64,000 bases of DNA from Arabidopsis thaliana (lineage: Eukaryota; Streptophyta; Magnoliopsida; Brassicales; Brassicaceae), in the NCBI RefSeq assembly GCF_000001735.4, contig NC_003074.8:10106101-10170100 (forward strand), written 5' to 3'. Both the position numbers and the translations under genes were made by a program. This document shows positions 33,981-45,275 of the stretch, piece by piece. Each line of letters opens with the position of its first letter. Positions within the stretch are counted from its first letter, which is position 1. A model generated the notes under the pieces. It saw nothing but the letters and a program-made list of their open reading frames with translations, did no database searches and was not told the DNA's origin.

Positions 33981-34210
33981 CACAACATTAACCGTATGTT
34001 AATCACCTGAAATTACGATAATGTAGGTCCCATAGTAAATTTAATAAAAACTATATAATATCTCACAATACTAATTTAAAATAAATCACGCCTTCACTCC
34101 CGGAACTCTCCTCTTCCTCTTTAAATACTTTCCGACAATAGCAAGCTTCAACAAAAAAAAAAACGAACCAAAAACTTCCTCTCTCTTTTATAATATCTTT
34201 CTCTCAATCT

Positions 34211-36923
34211 ATGTTTAGAAGAATGGTTTCGTATTCTAATAATCATTTTGCATACGCATTTCTACTTCTTCTAACAATCGGTAACACGCTTGCATTTTCT
34301 TCGAGTTTGCCGGATCATGTTCAAGATCCAAATCTAGTCGTTGACGACGTTAACAGGTACGTGAAAGAGAAAATTTTGAATATGATAATTTGAAGTTTGA
34401 TATATATAACAATGTTGCTTTTGTAAATATAAGTGATATATCATACATACGAAGTAGAAACAAAATGCAGCATTTTATTCCATAAAAAATGTCTTACAAT
34501 ATTCTTTTGATTCAATTATCACTATGGCTCACATTTACAGATTCAGTTCCCCATTAGTGGGTTTTTGTAAACTAAACTTTAAATTTAGGAAAACCCTTTA
34601 CGGTTTTACCAAAAAACCAAAGTTAACTATGGTTCATATAGTCTCTGGAGGTTTCTATGTACCCGTCAGTTTTGTCTCCGATTTTTTTTGTTTTTTTTCG
34701 CCTCTAAATAACTCAAACGCATTTTATCAATGAAATTCTTCAGACGAAAAAAAAAACTATGTCTCACATGATAGTTTCCCATGAAAGGACTTTATGTAAA
34801 CTACTGTATTTGTAATTTCATTAAAGTTAAACTAGCTAGTGAATATATGTATTTTACCCGTCAACTAGCTAGTGGAATATATATGCCAATTGTGTCCAAT
34901 ATTGTTTCTCCAACTAACATAATATGTTCACATTTAATTCTTTTTCTTTTTCAACCGTACACTTTTTATCCTCACATTTAATGTTCAAATTTATAACAGA
35001 ATCAGTTTTTTCATTATTTATAAGAATTTTGTTCTCTCTCATTTGTAGAAGTGTATTCAATGCGTCAAGGAGGAGCTTGGCCTACCTATCTTGTAGAACC
35101 GGAAATCCTATTGACGATTGTTGGCGGTGTGACCCTAATTGGGAAACAAACCGCCAACGGTTAGCAGATTGTGCCATTGGATTTGGCAAAAATGCTATCG
35201 GAGGGCGCAAAGGTCGAATCTATGTAGTTACGGATCCTGCCAACGACGATCCCGTAAACCCTAGACCTGGGACTCTAAGATATGCAGTGACACAAGAAGA
35301 ACCATTATGGATCATTTTCAAGAGAGATATGGTCATTAGGCTCAAAAAAGAACTTATCATCACATCTTTCAAGACCATTGATGGTAGAGGCTCGAGTGTT
35401 CACATTACCGATGGACCATGCTTAAAGATCCACTATGCAACTAACATCATAATTCATGGCATTAACATCCATGACTGTAAACCAGGATCAGGTGAGCCAT
35501 ATTCAAAGACTTCAAACTTTTAGTAGATGTGCTTAATATAATAGAGGCAAAATGTCATAAAACATAAAATATGCTACTATATGTTATGTTTTATAGGTGG
35601 CATGATTAAAGATGGTCCACATCACACCGGGTGGTGGATGCAGTCCGATGGAGACGCGGTGGCGATATTTGGAGGGAAACACGTGTGGATTGACCATTGC
35701 TCGTTGTCGAACTGCGATGATGGACTCATAGACGCTATACATGGTTCCACGGCTATAACCATATCGAACAATCATATGACGCACCATGATAAGGTCATGC
35801 TTTTAGGACATAGCGATAGTTACACGCAGGACAAGAACATGCAAGTCACAATTGCGTTTAACCATTTCGGAGAAGGACTCGTTCAAAGAATGCCACGGTA
35901 AGAAAATCACTCTTTTACCCCTTATTGCGTATACACATATGTATCAATAGTTAGTTAGGTACATAGATTGATACATATATGTTATAGGCTTGCATCAGTT
36001 GCATGCGAACTTGCGAAGCACGCGCATAAAGAATAGTTTGAATGTGAAAGCTTGACTTTAGAGACTATAGAGTATGGAAGAAGTCAACAAAAGCAGAATG
36101 AGACTTTTTAAACCACTGTGGATCGATCACATCCATTTATTTTATGGAATTATAAGATACGAATTGAAATGGATACACCATTAAAATAAAAGTGTCGGTC
36201 ATTCGTTATATACATATTGGTTCCACTTAATTTTAGTGAGTTAGAGAAAGATTATGTTGGTTTTATGCGAGTAAATATGCTTCGAGAAGTTTATTATTGA
36301 CGTTTTGTAGATTCGTACATTGGATCTAGGGAGATACATGGATGAAAAACTTAACTAAAATTAATATGAGAAACTAGAGAAAACTAAGAGAACAGTAATC
36401 TTTCAATTGTTAAACCGTAAAAACCGAAGGAAAATGTTAGTAAAATTAAATGCTAATATTTAGGGTTTTGGTTATAAATTAAACAGGTGCAGGCATGGAT
36501 ATTTCCATGTAGTGAACAATGATTATACTCACTGGGAAATGTATGCAATCGGTGGAAGTGCTTCTCCAACTATATACAGCCAAGGGAATAGATTTCTTGC
36601 TCCTAACACCCGCTTTAATAAAGAGGTACATAGTGGTTATCTTATTTTCATAAAGTTTTTAACTTGTGATGAAAGTTATGTATATATTTACTTATATATA
36701 GGTTACAAAACATGAAGATGCACCCGAAAGCAAATGGAGAGATTGGAATTGGAGATCGGAAGGCGATATGTTGTTGAACGGAGCTTATTTCCGCGAGTCC
36801 GGTGCTGAAGCTCCGTCTACTTATGCAAGAGCTTCAAGCCTGAGTGCGAGGCCATCGTCACTTGTGGGTTCCATCACCACGACAGCAGGCACTTTGAGTT
36901 GTCGGCGAGGCCGTCGCTGTTAA
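34211..36923 (+). CDS. pectate lyase, PL1 family, secreted
   Basis: Five exons: 34211-34356, 35049-35491, 35597-35897, 36487-36625 and 36702-36923. They give 416 residues, or 412 from the second ATG at 34223, which starts closer to the signal peptide. Conserved PL1 features include CWRCDPNW near the mature N-terminus, [16 protein letters not shown] (calcium-binding aspartates), [37 protein letters not shown] and the cysteine-rich end [12 protein letters not shown]. The enzyme cleaves de-esterified homogalacturonan by beta-elimination in the cell wall. The 691-bp first intron and all junctions obey GT-AG. It is probably the Arabidopsis pectate lyase at At3g27400 (from memory). Confidence 0.94.
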
Positions 36924-37626
36924 TGATAATGAAATCATAAAGAGAGATGAAATTATTAATGGATCATTGTTTATGCAATGGTGCGTATGTTTAACGAATG
37001 GTAAGAGTATTTTTCTAAAGAAGTTTTCCTTTTCAAAAACGTAATGTTACAAGTGTAAGGCGTCTGCAATGTCTCTAGACATTTGCCAGAGATAATTTCC
37101 AAATTTCAATACAAATTTCAAATTTATTTTGGGATATATTTCAACAAAAAAAAAAAATTCATTAATTAGTAACAAGTGTAAAGTTTTCATTCCACCTTAA
37201 TTACGGTCAGGTGGAAGATAGCTTTTAAGAAAATTCAATTACTATAACATGATCAATCCACTATATAGATAATAGAATTTTTTTTGTCAAGAAAGATTTT
37301 GTTTAGTCAATCACAAAGACGGGATTGTCTTTTGATGAATTGAGTTGACATAAAAAAAGGGCCAACGCCATGAAGTTGTCGGCGACAACGTTCAAACGCA
37401 AAGAGGGAATAAGGATGTTGTTTACGTCCAATAATCTCGGACAATACACATTCTTCTTGTCCTGCTGACTAAATTTAATGATCTTGATAGTTGGTAATTA
37501 ATACTGCTTGATACATTAATGATACATGTACATTTCTGGGGTAGAAAACTATTTGTTCGTTTTTAATGGTTTAGTCAAATATTGTTTCAGCTAATTATAT
37601 CTTGACAAAAAACATAGTTTCAGCTA
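36924..37626. other. intergenic, no gene
   Basis: 3' flank of the pectate lyase and AT-rich DNA. No open frame of interest. Confidence 0.55.
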
Positions 37627-37645
37627 ACTATAAGTCATTTTATCG

Positions 37646-38198
37646 ATATAATTATATATGGTTTCATGTTTTATTTTTTTTGCCAAGAAACCAATCGGGG
37701 GTTTAACAACTTTGTAAAACCATCTTTTTATCAGCAGAGCAAAACAAAACGATGCCGCTTCTGGTCTTCAATCACTGAAGAAAACGATGTTGGGCCAAGA
37801 ACCTGCTAAAGAATTGAAGATGGGCCGCGAGCCTTTGAAGAAGAAGCCTATGTCAAAGCCCACTTGGATTAAACGGTCTTCTTCTTCATGTGAAGACAAA
37901 ACCAGAGCTGGCAAAAGAGACGCAGTGACGTCGGAGACCCGTACAAACTCAGCTGCATTTACGGTAAAGCTCACCAATCGATTCCTGGCCCTTGATGAAG
38001 AAGACTCAAGCGGATGATGCCACCTGTTAAGACACATTAGGGTTTTACTCTGTTTTGTCTCTGTATAAATATCAAAACTTGAACTTTGTAAAACCTCAAG
38101 CCGAAATGATATTCAAAGCTTCAACTTTATCTTCTCTGTTTTGATATTGCCTTCACTTTTCATCTATATGATATTTGCAATTTAGCAAAAAAAAAAAA
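37646..38198 (+). mobile_element. retroposed insertion with poly(A) tail and 19-bp target duplication
   Basis: Direct repeats ACTATAAGTCATTTTATCG (37627-37645) and ACTATAAGTCACTTTATCG (38199-38217) differ at one base and bracket about 550 bp ending in a 13-nt A run. This is the signature of L1-type target-primed insertion. The sense strand carries a 76-codon frame, 37787-38017, with no recognised domain, followed by a plausible 3' end (AGGGTTTTACTCTG...). It could be a processed pseudogene of an unknown transcript or a truncated LINE. Confidence 0.7.
37787..38017 (+). pseudogene. 76-codon frame inside the retroposed insertion
   Basis: Starts MLGQEPAKELKMGREPLKKK and ends LALDEEDSSG. It is basic and serine-rich. 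No family was recognised; it may be a 5'-truncated copy of a parent gene or of a LINE ORF1. Coding status is doubtful. Confidence 0.3.
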
Positions 38199-38263
38199 AC
38201 TATAAGTCACTTTATCGTAAAAGTATAACAAAAATATCCATATTAATAAAAATTAAGATATAT

Positions 38264-38305
38264 AACTTTGAGTTCACAAAAAAAAAAAAAAAAACTTTGA
38301 GTTCA
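38264..38305. mobile_element. poly(A)-only insertion flanked by 13-bp direct repeats
   Basis: AACTTTGAGTTCA at 38264-38276 and again at 38293-38305 bracket a C plus 15 As. This is what an extremely 5'-truncated LINE or SINE-type insertion would leave; replication slippage is an alternative. Confidence 0.5.
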
Positions 38306-39143
38306 AGATCCCACATGGTAAGTTTGGCTTTTGTTAAGATGTTTTTGAAGACATATTCACTTCTGTGATTAGTCGGACGTTTTGGCAAAACCCGGATACC
38401 CGATGTTAAATCAAAATAAATTTTAAATTTTTGTATATGAAAACTGCAAATTGTAGATGATTTTTGTCAATGTGGCTATCCTAAGAACATACTTTTTTCA
38501 ATGGCATCAATTAAGGAAAAGAGAACACCAACTAAGGTATAACCATTTAAATGCTTAAAACAATTTTTTTTTTTTTTTTCTTTTTTTTTGTGGTAAACTA
38601 ATGCTTAAAACTATTATGCTTTTAAAATATAATTAGAGGCAAATGTGTAGATTTCAAATATTGCGCATATCACACACTATCGGCAATCGAATAAATGACA
38701 TAAATATGCCATTAGTCCCTTACTATTGCAATGCAATAATGTACGGGCTTGAGGATACATGAATGGTGCATCTTATGAACGGCAATGGTTTGATATTCAA
38801 CATCTTTAACTAGCTCCTGGAAGCACGTATTTGGAAAACACATTTTTGAGACGTAAATATTGTTTGGTATCATCGGTCTTGTACTCATCGAACGGATATT
38901 TTGGCTAAGAACCAGAAATTTGCTTCTATTAATATTCAGCATGATTATGTTTCTCTTTTTTTGAATGTGTCACACTCGGATTGTGATATTTTAGAATTTT
39001 ATTAAAGAAAATTCCCGTTGACATTAAAAAATGACATTAAAAAGTCCAACGCACAATTGAATTTGATGTTACACAAAGAGAAAAATATCTCATGTTTCAC
39101 ACTCTATGATTGATAGAACAACATATCATTAATCTTCTCCGTT
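38306..39143. other. intergenic, no gene
   Basis: AT-rich with long T and A runs near 38565-38590. Probable 3' flank of the minus-strand AGP-like gene at the right end. The frame at 38712-38942 has no support. Confidence 0.5.
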
Positions 39144-39542
39144 TCAAAAGAAAAATAAGCTGGCTCCTCCCATCACAACAACAATAGCCAAAACGGTTGA
39201 AGAAGATCTAGAGGCGGAGCTAGATGTCGAGGTTTTGACATCCTGATCCGCTTCAGATTGAGCAAGCGTATCGGGGGTTCCTCTTGGACTAATGGGCGCG
39301 TAATCCCCCACCACCACAACACCGTCTGGTGCAAGTTCTAAGGGGATTTCGTAATCCGGATAATCTTGAGATGGACCAAGACTATCAATCAAACTCTTTG
39401 TAGAGTTATCTACTGTTGGTTTGTTGTCAGCAAGAGTCTTTGATGAAGATGGCGATTGAGACTTTTCAGAATCAGCTGCTGAAATTCCATTAGCCACGGT
39501 TAGAATTACGAAAATGAAGACAAGGAAGAAATGACTCGCCAT
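39144..39542 (-). CDS. small secreted, probably GPI-anchored cell-surface protein (132 residues)
   Basis: A single exon. A strong signal peptide covers about residues 1-22 (ending NGISA), followed by a Ser/Asp/Pro-rich hydrophilic middle and a Ser-rich region. A terminal hydrophobic stretch (STVLAIVVVMGGASLFFF) fits a GPI-anchor signal. Some Ser-Pro and Thr-Pro sites suggest limited arabinogalactan-type glycosylation, but it is not a classical AGP. Its neighbour at 41.3-41.8 kb is a classical AGP on the same strand. Function is unknown. Confidence 0.75.
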   Translation of the reverse strand: MASHFFLVFIFVILTVANGISAADSEKSQSPSSSKTLADNKPTVDNSTKSLIDSLGPSQDYPDYEIPLELAPDGVVVVGDYAPISPRGTPDTLAQSEADQDVKTSTSSSASRSSSTVLAIVVVMGGASLFFF

Positions 39543-41270
39543 CGTATAATTTGTAATATAGTACGTGATGATATATTGATCCCCTAGGCTCTTTTATTCA
39601 AATGGACCTTTGTGGGGTTATAGTATTGAATTGTATATACGATGATTTTCTGTGAGGTTCACAAAAGTAGATCGATTAAACAATCAAGGTGAATTGAAAG
39701 TGAAGGAGAAATGGAGATTGGGAATTTAAACTTGTAATGGAGATGGTTGTATATTGTTATTTACGGTTAGGTGTTGTGTTTCATAACTCACATACGAGTT
39801 CACGAGCTGTTCAATTTTCTATATCTATAAGAAAATGGTTACAAGTTAAACTATGTTTAGAATATGGTTAGGGTATTTTTAACTAGTTGTTTAAAGAGCC
39901 GTCTTTAAGTATTTTAAGACGACTAAAAATAAAAAGGCTGTTTTACACATATTGATAATAAATTATTATTTATGATTAAACTAAATATAAAACTGGATAT
40001 AGTTTAAACATTCTAAAAAGGAAATTGTTAAAATTAGCGTTTCTAGTGACTCAAACCTTAGTGTTGAAGATTATTTAGAACCAGCCTTTACCACTAGACT
40101 ACCTAACAAATACAAAATTATAAAGCTGAAATTGTTTTTATAGTATTTGCGGCCGCAAGTTTGGGTTTGGCACGCTTGTGCTTGTGACCGGTTTGTAAGT
40201 GTATGTGAGAAGTGAAAGCTATATAAAATCATATGTATTTAAACGTATTTAGAGCATCTCCAATGAAAAGAGTTCCTCATAGGATCTCTCTATTTTTTTA
40301 AGTATAAATTTCAAAAAAAGTTAAAAAGAGAGCTTTAGTATTTTTAAAAAAAATTCATACTCCAGTCAAAGTTTCTCTTAGTGGGGTTCTCAGAAAAAAA
40401 TATATTATTTTAAAATTTTTTTATTTAATAAGACTTAATAATTATTGTAATTCATAACATATTAAACATACATTATTTTGAAATATTTTTTTAAAATAGA
40501 TGTGCAAAAACAAAATTGAATATATTATCAAATTGTTGATCGAGTAATTGATCAAAACTTTACTCTATGACATCGTAAAATGGAATACGGGACGAAAAAG
40601 CCATATCGTTTGATAGCTTGTGGTAGAAAAAGAAAAAAAAAATTAAAGAATGAAAACAAAAAAATCTCTTTATTTTTTGTTAAAAATATGCGTCCAATCA
40701 CAAGACGACAAGTGTCAGACTCTATTAAATTCTCAAAGCTCTCTAGAGAGAGTCAATGCTCTCAATTATAATGAGTTTAGAAATATTTTTTTGAAATAAG
40801 TGAGAGAGAATTCATCAAAAAAATAAAAATTGAATAGAACTCCCCATTGTTGATATTATGGTTCTCTTCTTGTTGTTGTTGATTTAGACTATAATTTGTA
40901 ACGCTATACCTAATATATGTGTTGCTCCCCATTGTTGTCCTTAAGGAGATGCTATATACATATAGATACTAGCCATGCAAGGATCATTAGAAAATGAATG
41001 TGATTAAATTACAAATAGACCCTTCGAACAATGAGAATCTCATGGTTATTGTTATAATGACTAAAGATTACATAAACATAAATAACACAAACTAAACATT
41101 TGTAACAACATCAAATATCCTAACCTCCGTACTATGCACGAATTTAACGTGTGAAAAATCGGGCCGGAGAACAAACTGTTTTAAAATAAACCCAAAAATT
41201 GAAATATGAAACGTATAATATAATCTTAAATGTAGTATGAAATCTCCAAGAAAATACTAGTAATATTCAA
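39543..41270. other. intergenic with a MITE-like element
   Basis: Promoter of the 39.5-kb gene on the left and 3' flank of the AGP on the right. It contains the inverted-end element at 40251-40953. The frame at 40580-40771 lies inside that element and is not supported. Confidence 0.55.
40251..40953. mobile_element. inverted-end repeat element (GAGCATCTCC type)
   Basis: Begins AGAGCATCTCCAATG and ends AAGGAGATGCT; AGCATCTCC is inverted at the two ends. The motif CTCCCCATTGTTG occurs twice near the right side (about 40840 and 40926), and AGAGAGCTTTA-like sequence is mirrored internally. The sequence is non-coding and T/A-rich. No clear target duplication was found. Confidence 0.5.
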
Positions 41271-41792
41271 TCATATGAAGAAAAGCCATGCAACGGCTGC
41301 GAGAACAGAGCCCGAGACAGAGATCACAAGCGATGAGGCTCCTGCCGCAGGAGCCGAAGCTTCAGGGCCGTCACTGGCGCCAGTTCCGTCATCGGAAGAT
41401 GGAGACATTTCTGGAGTCGGAGCTGGCGGAGAGGAGGCGGTAGGTGCGTCAGAGGAGCTGGTAGGACCTTCGGAAGAATCACCGGAGCTTGAGTCAGGGC
41501 TTGAAGCCGGAGTTTTGGCTGATGATGACTTTGGAGATGGGGAAGATGGGGAAGGGCTTGGAGTTCCGGTGGAATTTTTCTTGGCCATGGTTGGAGCAGC
41601 TGTAGGCGGTGAGGTTGGGGCGGAGGCCGTGGGTGATTTTGGGGATGCTGCGGCGGCGGGAGAAGGAGAGGTAGAGTTCTTTTCGCCGTTGGCTTTCGGT
41701 GCGTTTGCCGGTGTTGGAGGATCGGCGGCCAAGACGGCGGTGATGGCCAAGGCAGCCACGGCGAGAGATAGGAGTTTAAGTGTCATTGTCAT
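41271..41792 (-). CDS. classical arabinogalactan protein, GPI-anchored
   Basis: A single exon, 173 residues. A signal peptide (about 1-22) precedes a long Pro/Ala/Ser/Thr region rich in AP, SP, TP and PA dipeptides (for example SPSPAAAASPKSP and SPSPSSPSPKSS), the substrate for prolyl hydroxylation and arabinogalactan addition. The C-terminus is a GPI-type hydrophobic tail (SLVISVSGSVLAAVAWLFFI). Such proteins sit on the outer plasma membrane and in the wall. The start could be MTMTL or the second Met, with little effect on the signal peptide. The opposite strand also has a long frame here, a by-product of the GC-rich repeats. Confidence 0.9.
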   Translation of the reverse strand: MTMTLKLLSLAVAALAITAVLAADPPTPANAPKANGEKNSTSPSPAAAASPKSPTASAPTSPPTAAPTMAKKNSTGTPSPSPSSPSPKSSSAKTPASSPDSSSGDSSEGPTSSSDAPTASSPPAPTPEMSPSSDDGTGASDGPEASAPAAGASSLVISVSGSVLAAVAWLFFI

Positions 41793-42848
41793 TTTGTGGT
41801 GAATGTGAATTGCTTTTGTGGTGATTAATTATGTATTTTTGTGGTTTATGATTAGTGCTAAAAAAGATTAAAAAGAAGAAAAGAGTTATTTTTGAGAGAT
41901 TAAGGAAGAGGTAAAATTTAATTTATAGGGAATTCTACAGATTTGACCAAAGTTTTGGTTGACCGGGTCCATCGGAACTTGTCTTAAAATTTTATTGGTT
42001 TGATCTTTTGTTAGTAAAAAGAGAACATGTGGTAATGATAATTCCCAACTTTCAAGAAACAATTGAGAACACGTGACTATTGAGATTGATTTTGTGGTAA
42101 CTAAATGAGCACTGTTTCAACAAAAGTTAATTTTAATTTAAGCTATACAAAATACTAAGAATTAAAACTTGATTAACGTACCAGTTAGTCAATAACTCAA
42201 TATTAAGTGGAAGTTCAATTGTTCAATACAAATTCATACACGTAACTGAAGAAGCACATTTAAAAGTCAACGAAACATTTACATTTCGTAAACTAAAAAT
42301 AAATAAATCTACTGCAATCTTGTGAATGAGTCTAATTAGAGATGAGAAAGTAAACTGAGCCCAAAATAAATAAGGCCCATTTAAAATGTAAGGCCCATGA
42401 TAATACTCATAAGCTTTGTAATCCACGACGCACGTGTTCCATAATGGCTAACATAAAAACGGCAAGCAGTCTACTTTTTTGTCGTTATCACTTTTTAACC
42501 CTTTTCGGCTTCTATCCGTCGATTCAAATCGGCGGCAGTTCCCAGCGACATTAATCTCCGGCGAGACAGTTTACTCGGTGAGTTTCGCGGCTACATAGTT
42601 TTTTTGAACTTCCTTGAATTGTTCATTATTTCGGGATATAAACGGAATTTGCTTTTCCCCGATCGTCGTATCACTGTAGAGAAACCGATACTTGATTGGT
42701 TCTTCGCTATTTTTCTCTATTTTGATATGCAATTCGATTTCACACTCTCAAATTCATAATCCTAGTTTGTATAGTACTCTATCTCGTGAAATTGTCTGCT
42801 TTTATCGATTAAGGCGTTGTTGCGTACATTGCAGTGTTTATTGAAGCT
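41793..42848. other. divergent promoter region of the AGP and NET-like genes
   Basis: No gene. Site II motifs (AGCCCA 42358, GGCCCA 42374 and 42392) precede the NET-like gene. The probable 5' UTR with an intron starting near 42580 (TCGGTGAGTTTC) lies upstream of the ATG. Confidence 0.55.
42358..42397 (+). promoter_or_regulatory. cluster of site II motifs
   Basis: Three GCCCA motifs within 40 bp, about 450 bp upstream of the coding start of the NET-like gene. Confidence 0.5.
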
Positions 42849-44039
42849 ATGCCTAAAAGAACAGCAGAAGCGTGTCCATCATCTGAAATCCAAAGAAGCA
42901 GAGGAGATACTTTTGGTAGTTACAGATCTCAAGTAGCTGAGCTTTTGTCTCTAGGTGAGAGGATCTCACATCATGATCAACAAGAAGCCAATGAGAGGCA
43001 TTCTGAGAGTGTTATAGGAGCTGGGATGTCAAATGTTGAGAAAGATAATTTGAATGTTTTGTTAAGGCAGTGTGTGAGGAATCTAAGTCCAGAAGTTGAT
43101 GAGGTACTTCAGAGTTCTACTTCTAATATCGTATGATGAAAGAGTACTCAATATTATTGCAATTCGTTTGCAGATGCAGGAATGTGTACGCTCTCTGTAT
43201 CTAATTTCTCAGCTAGGGAACAAATGTCAGTCATCGTCGCCGAGCGATTTTGTTCCTGAAGAAACCGGAGGAGCGAGAGTTCGTCTTTTACTTATATGTT
43301 CTTAATCCTCTTGCTTGAAACATACTTGTATATCTTTCATTTTGTTTTCTCAAAATTCCTTCAGGAAGATGATATTCAACTACTTCTGAGGTCTGACTCT
43401 GATATGGTCAAGAACATAACGTCACAGTATTCAAATGTTCTGCTGTCCAAAGTAATGTTCCACATTAGTATATCTAGCTTGCAGAAAGATCAATCATCTA
43501 ATATAGCTAACTTCTGCATATGTTTTGTTTTGAAAGCTGGACAATATGCAGCAGGAACTCGAGAGACTTCTTGACGATGTGGTGGCGACTTGCAGGTATA
43601 GTGTGGTCTAATTGATCTCTAGTTTGTGCCATTATATAATCAGTTAAAGAGTTTTCCTTATGAGAACATTCTTTGTTGGTGGTTACTTATGTGTTAGTTG
43701 TTAACTCTTTTAAAACAGACCTATGACTCGTGGTGAAATTCGGGAGCTTCAGAAATCGATCAAGGAGCTGCCTGAGAGGAATCTCAACCGCGTCGCTGAA
43801 ATAGTAGGAAATCATTGCATAGCATCTGGCAGAGATTTCAACGATAAGGTTATCGTCAACCTTGATCAGGCGGTAAGACACAATCCGTAGTTAATTGATT
43901 CTCTGGTTCCGATGAGTATTAATGGAAAACTAACAGCATTTCAACCAAACTGTGTTTTCTTCAGGACAAGGTCATGTTATGGAGATTGCATTTCTATGTA
44001 GGAGCAGTCAAGAGGCCCAGAAGCTCGCTCCCTAGCTAA
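42849..44039 (+). CDS. NET-domain-like protein (244 residues)
   Basis: Six exons: 42849-43103, 43174-43278, 43365-43451, 43537-43595, 43719-43872 and 43965-44039; 735 nt. The first part is polar with MPKRTAE and a heptad-like region. Residues about 169-238 read PMTRGEIRELQKSIKELPERNLNRVAEIV...LDQADKVMLWRLHFYV, matching the layout of the NET domain of BET bromodomain proteins (helix, LPE turn, helix, VMLW helix). No bromodomain precedes it. The role may be protein docking in chromatin complexes; that is inference. The exon 2 donor GTTCGT is weak, so that junction is less certain. Confidence 0.78.
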
Positions 44040-44957
44040 CTTTGGCTGTATATATATGGACTGGGATGTTGAGATGGTGTGATGGGCTAAACCGGTTTAA
44101 TATATTTCCTACTTTTTTTGTTTTCCTGATTAGTCCGGTTAAGCCGTGTAGTAGTTGGTCTTACATGGACGGTTAACAAATGAAAATCGGTTCTGATTTG
44201 GTAAGACTTTGTCCTTCGTCCCATGAAGATTTCTCTAACAAAAAATCATTGACCACATCATGACATGAATCCAAAGAAAACACATAGTTTGCTAATGTGT
44301 CTGTTAGACGATTAATCTCTTTAGATAGTGTGTATCAATTTCATTATTTTTGTTTTAATCGTCTGTCATTGTATCAGTTTCGGTTAGAAACTAAGATAGG
44401 GAAAATATTTCTCGTCCTATAAGATGTTTTACCTAAGCACAAAAAATCATTAAAACGGTATTCAAGACTTTTAAATAAATCAAACAAAAACAAATTTTGA
44501 TTTCAAAGTAAAACGAAAAAAAAAATCGTAACATGAAAAAAAAAGATATTTTTATTTTATTTTATTTGGAAATAAAATCTGAATAATTATTTTATGACAG
44601 TCAATAAAAAGCTATGAAATATTTCTAGAGCTTTACTAATGGGGGAAGTTTGAACTAGCTGCTTGATATTAATATAATAATTTGATTATCAACAAAAAAG
44701 TTATATTTAAGAATTAAGATTGATATATGTTAAACTTTTGGTAATTTTGTTCTAAAACCAATATTCTTTGGTTGACTTGACTATTTTATTAATATATTAG
44801 TATAAATTGAGAATGTGAATCTCCTTTCCAAACTATTCTTATAGGTTTTCTATATATATAATTTCCTACATAGCATCTAACAGATCCCCGAAAAAAGATC
44901 TCAACTACATACAATACCAACCCACAACAAAAATTTGCTTTTTCGATCTTCTCAAAA
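44040..44957. other. intergenic, no gene
   Basis: 3' flank of the NET-like gene and AT-rich promoter of the prolamin-like peptide gene, with TATATATATA at 44851-44860. Confidence 0.55.
44851..44860 (+). promoter_or_regulatory. TATA box of the prolamin-like peptide gene
   Basis: TATATATATA about 100 bp upstream of the ATG at 44958. Confidence 0.5.
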
Positions 44958-45275
44958 ATGAAACTAAAACAAACCAAAGTGATGTTTTTCTTGTTAGTCC
45001 TAATCTCTGCATTAATATTGCAACAATCGAAAGCTCAGAAAAATTATTGTTCGAGAACCAACATAGACTATATACCGGGATGTTTCCATGCGTTGCAATT
45101 AGCGTATAACAAAGATTATAGTCTCCTAACAAGAAATTGTTGCAGAGCAGTGTTTTCACTTCCTACTACTTGTGCCTTGCTTGTCTATCCTGGCAAAACT
45201 TACCCTATTACTACCTTTAGATTAATTTGTATTTATAGCGATCCTCTTCCAGCAATGTCTCCATTAAGTCTATAA
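44958..45275 (+). CDS. prolamin-like (ECA1-type) secreted six-cysteine peptide
   Basis: A single exon, 105 residues. A signal peptide covers about residues 1-26, ending SKAQ. Six cysteines follow at 31, 42, 61, 62, 72 and 91, with the pattern C-x10-C-x18-CC-x9-C-x18-C, close to the prolamin-like domain family (PF05617) that includes egg-cell EC1 and ECA1 proteins. Members are often expressed in gametophytes and act in fertilisation; this member's role is not readable. The residue after the second Cys (GCFHAL) replaces the usual tryptophan with Phe, so it is somewhat divergent. Confidence 0.75.
   Translation: MKLKQTKVMFFLLVLISALILQQSKAQKNYCSRTNIDYIPGCFHALQLAYNKDYSLLTRNCCRAVFSLPTTCALLVYPGKTYPITTFRLICIYSDPLPAMSPLSL

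Larger units (their letters stand above)
30012..34210. other. 4-kb intergenic region with element relics
   Basis: Contains 5' UTR and promoter of the membrane-protein gene, a MITE-like element (30847-31066), a GT microsatellite near 32290-32325, a LINE relic (33140-33630) and a promoter duplication (33719-33980). No intact gene was seen. Confidence 0.6.

Noticed and set aside
41275-41802. 175-residue frame antisense to the arabinogalactan protein
   Set aside because: It is a composition by-product of the Pro/Ala/Ser-rich gene on the other strand, with no domain or signal peptide. The minus-strand reading has both secretion and GPI signals.
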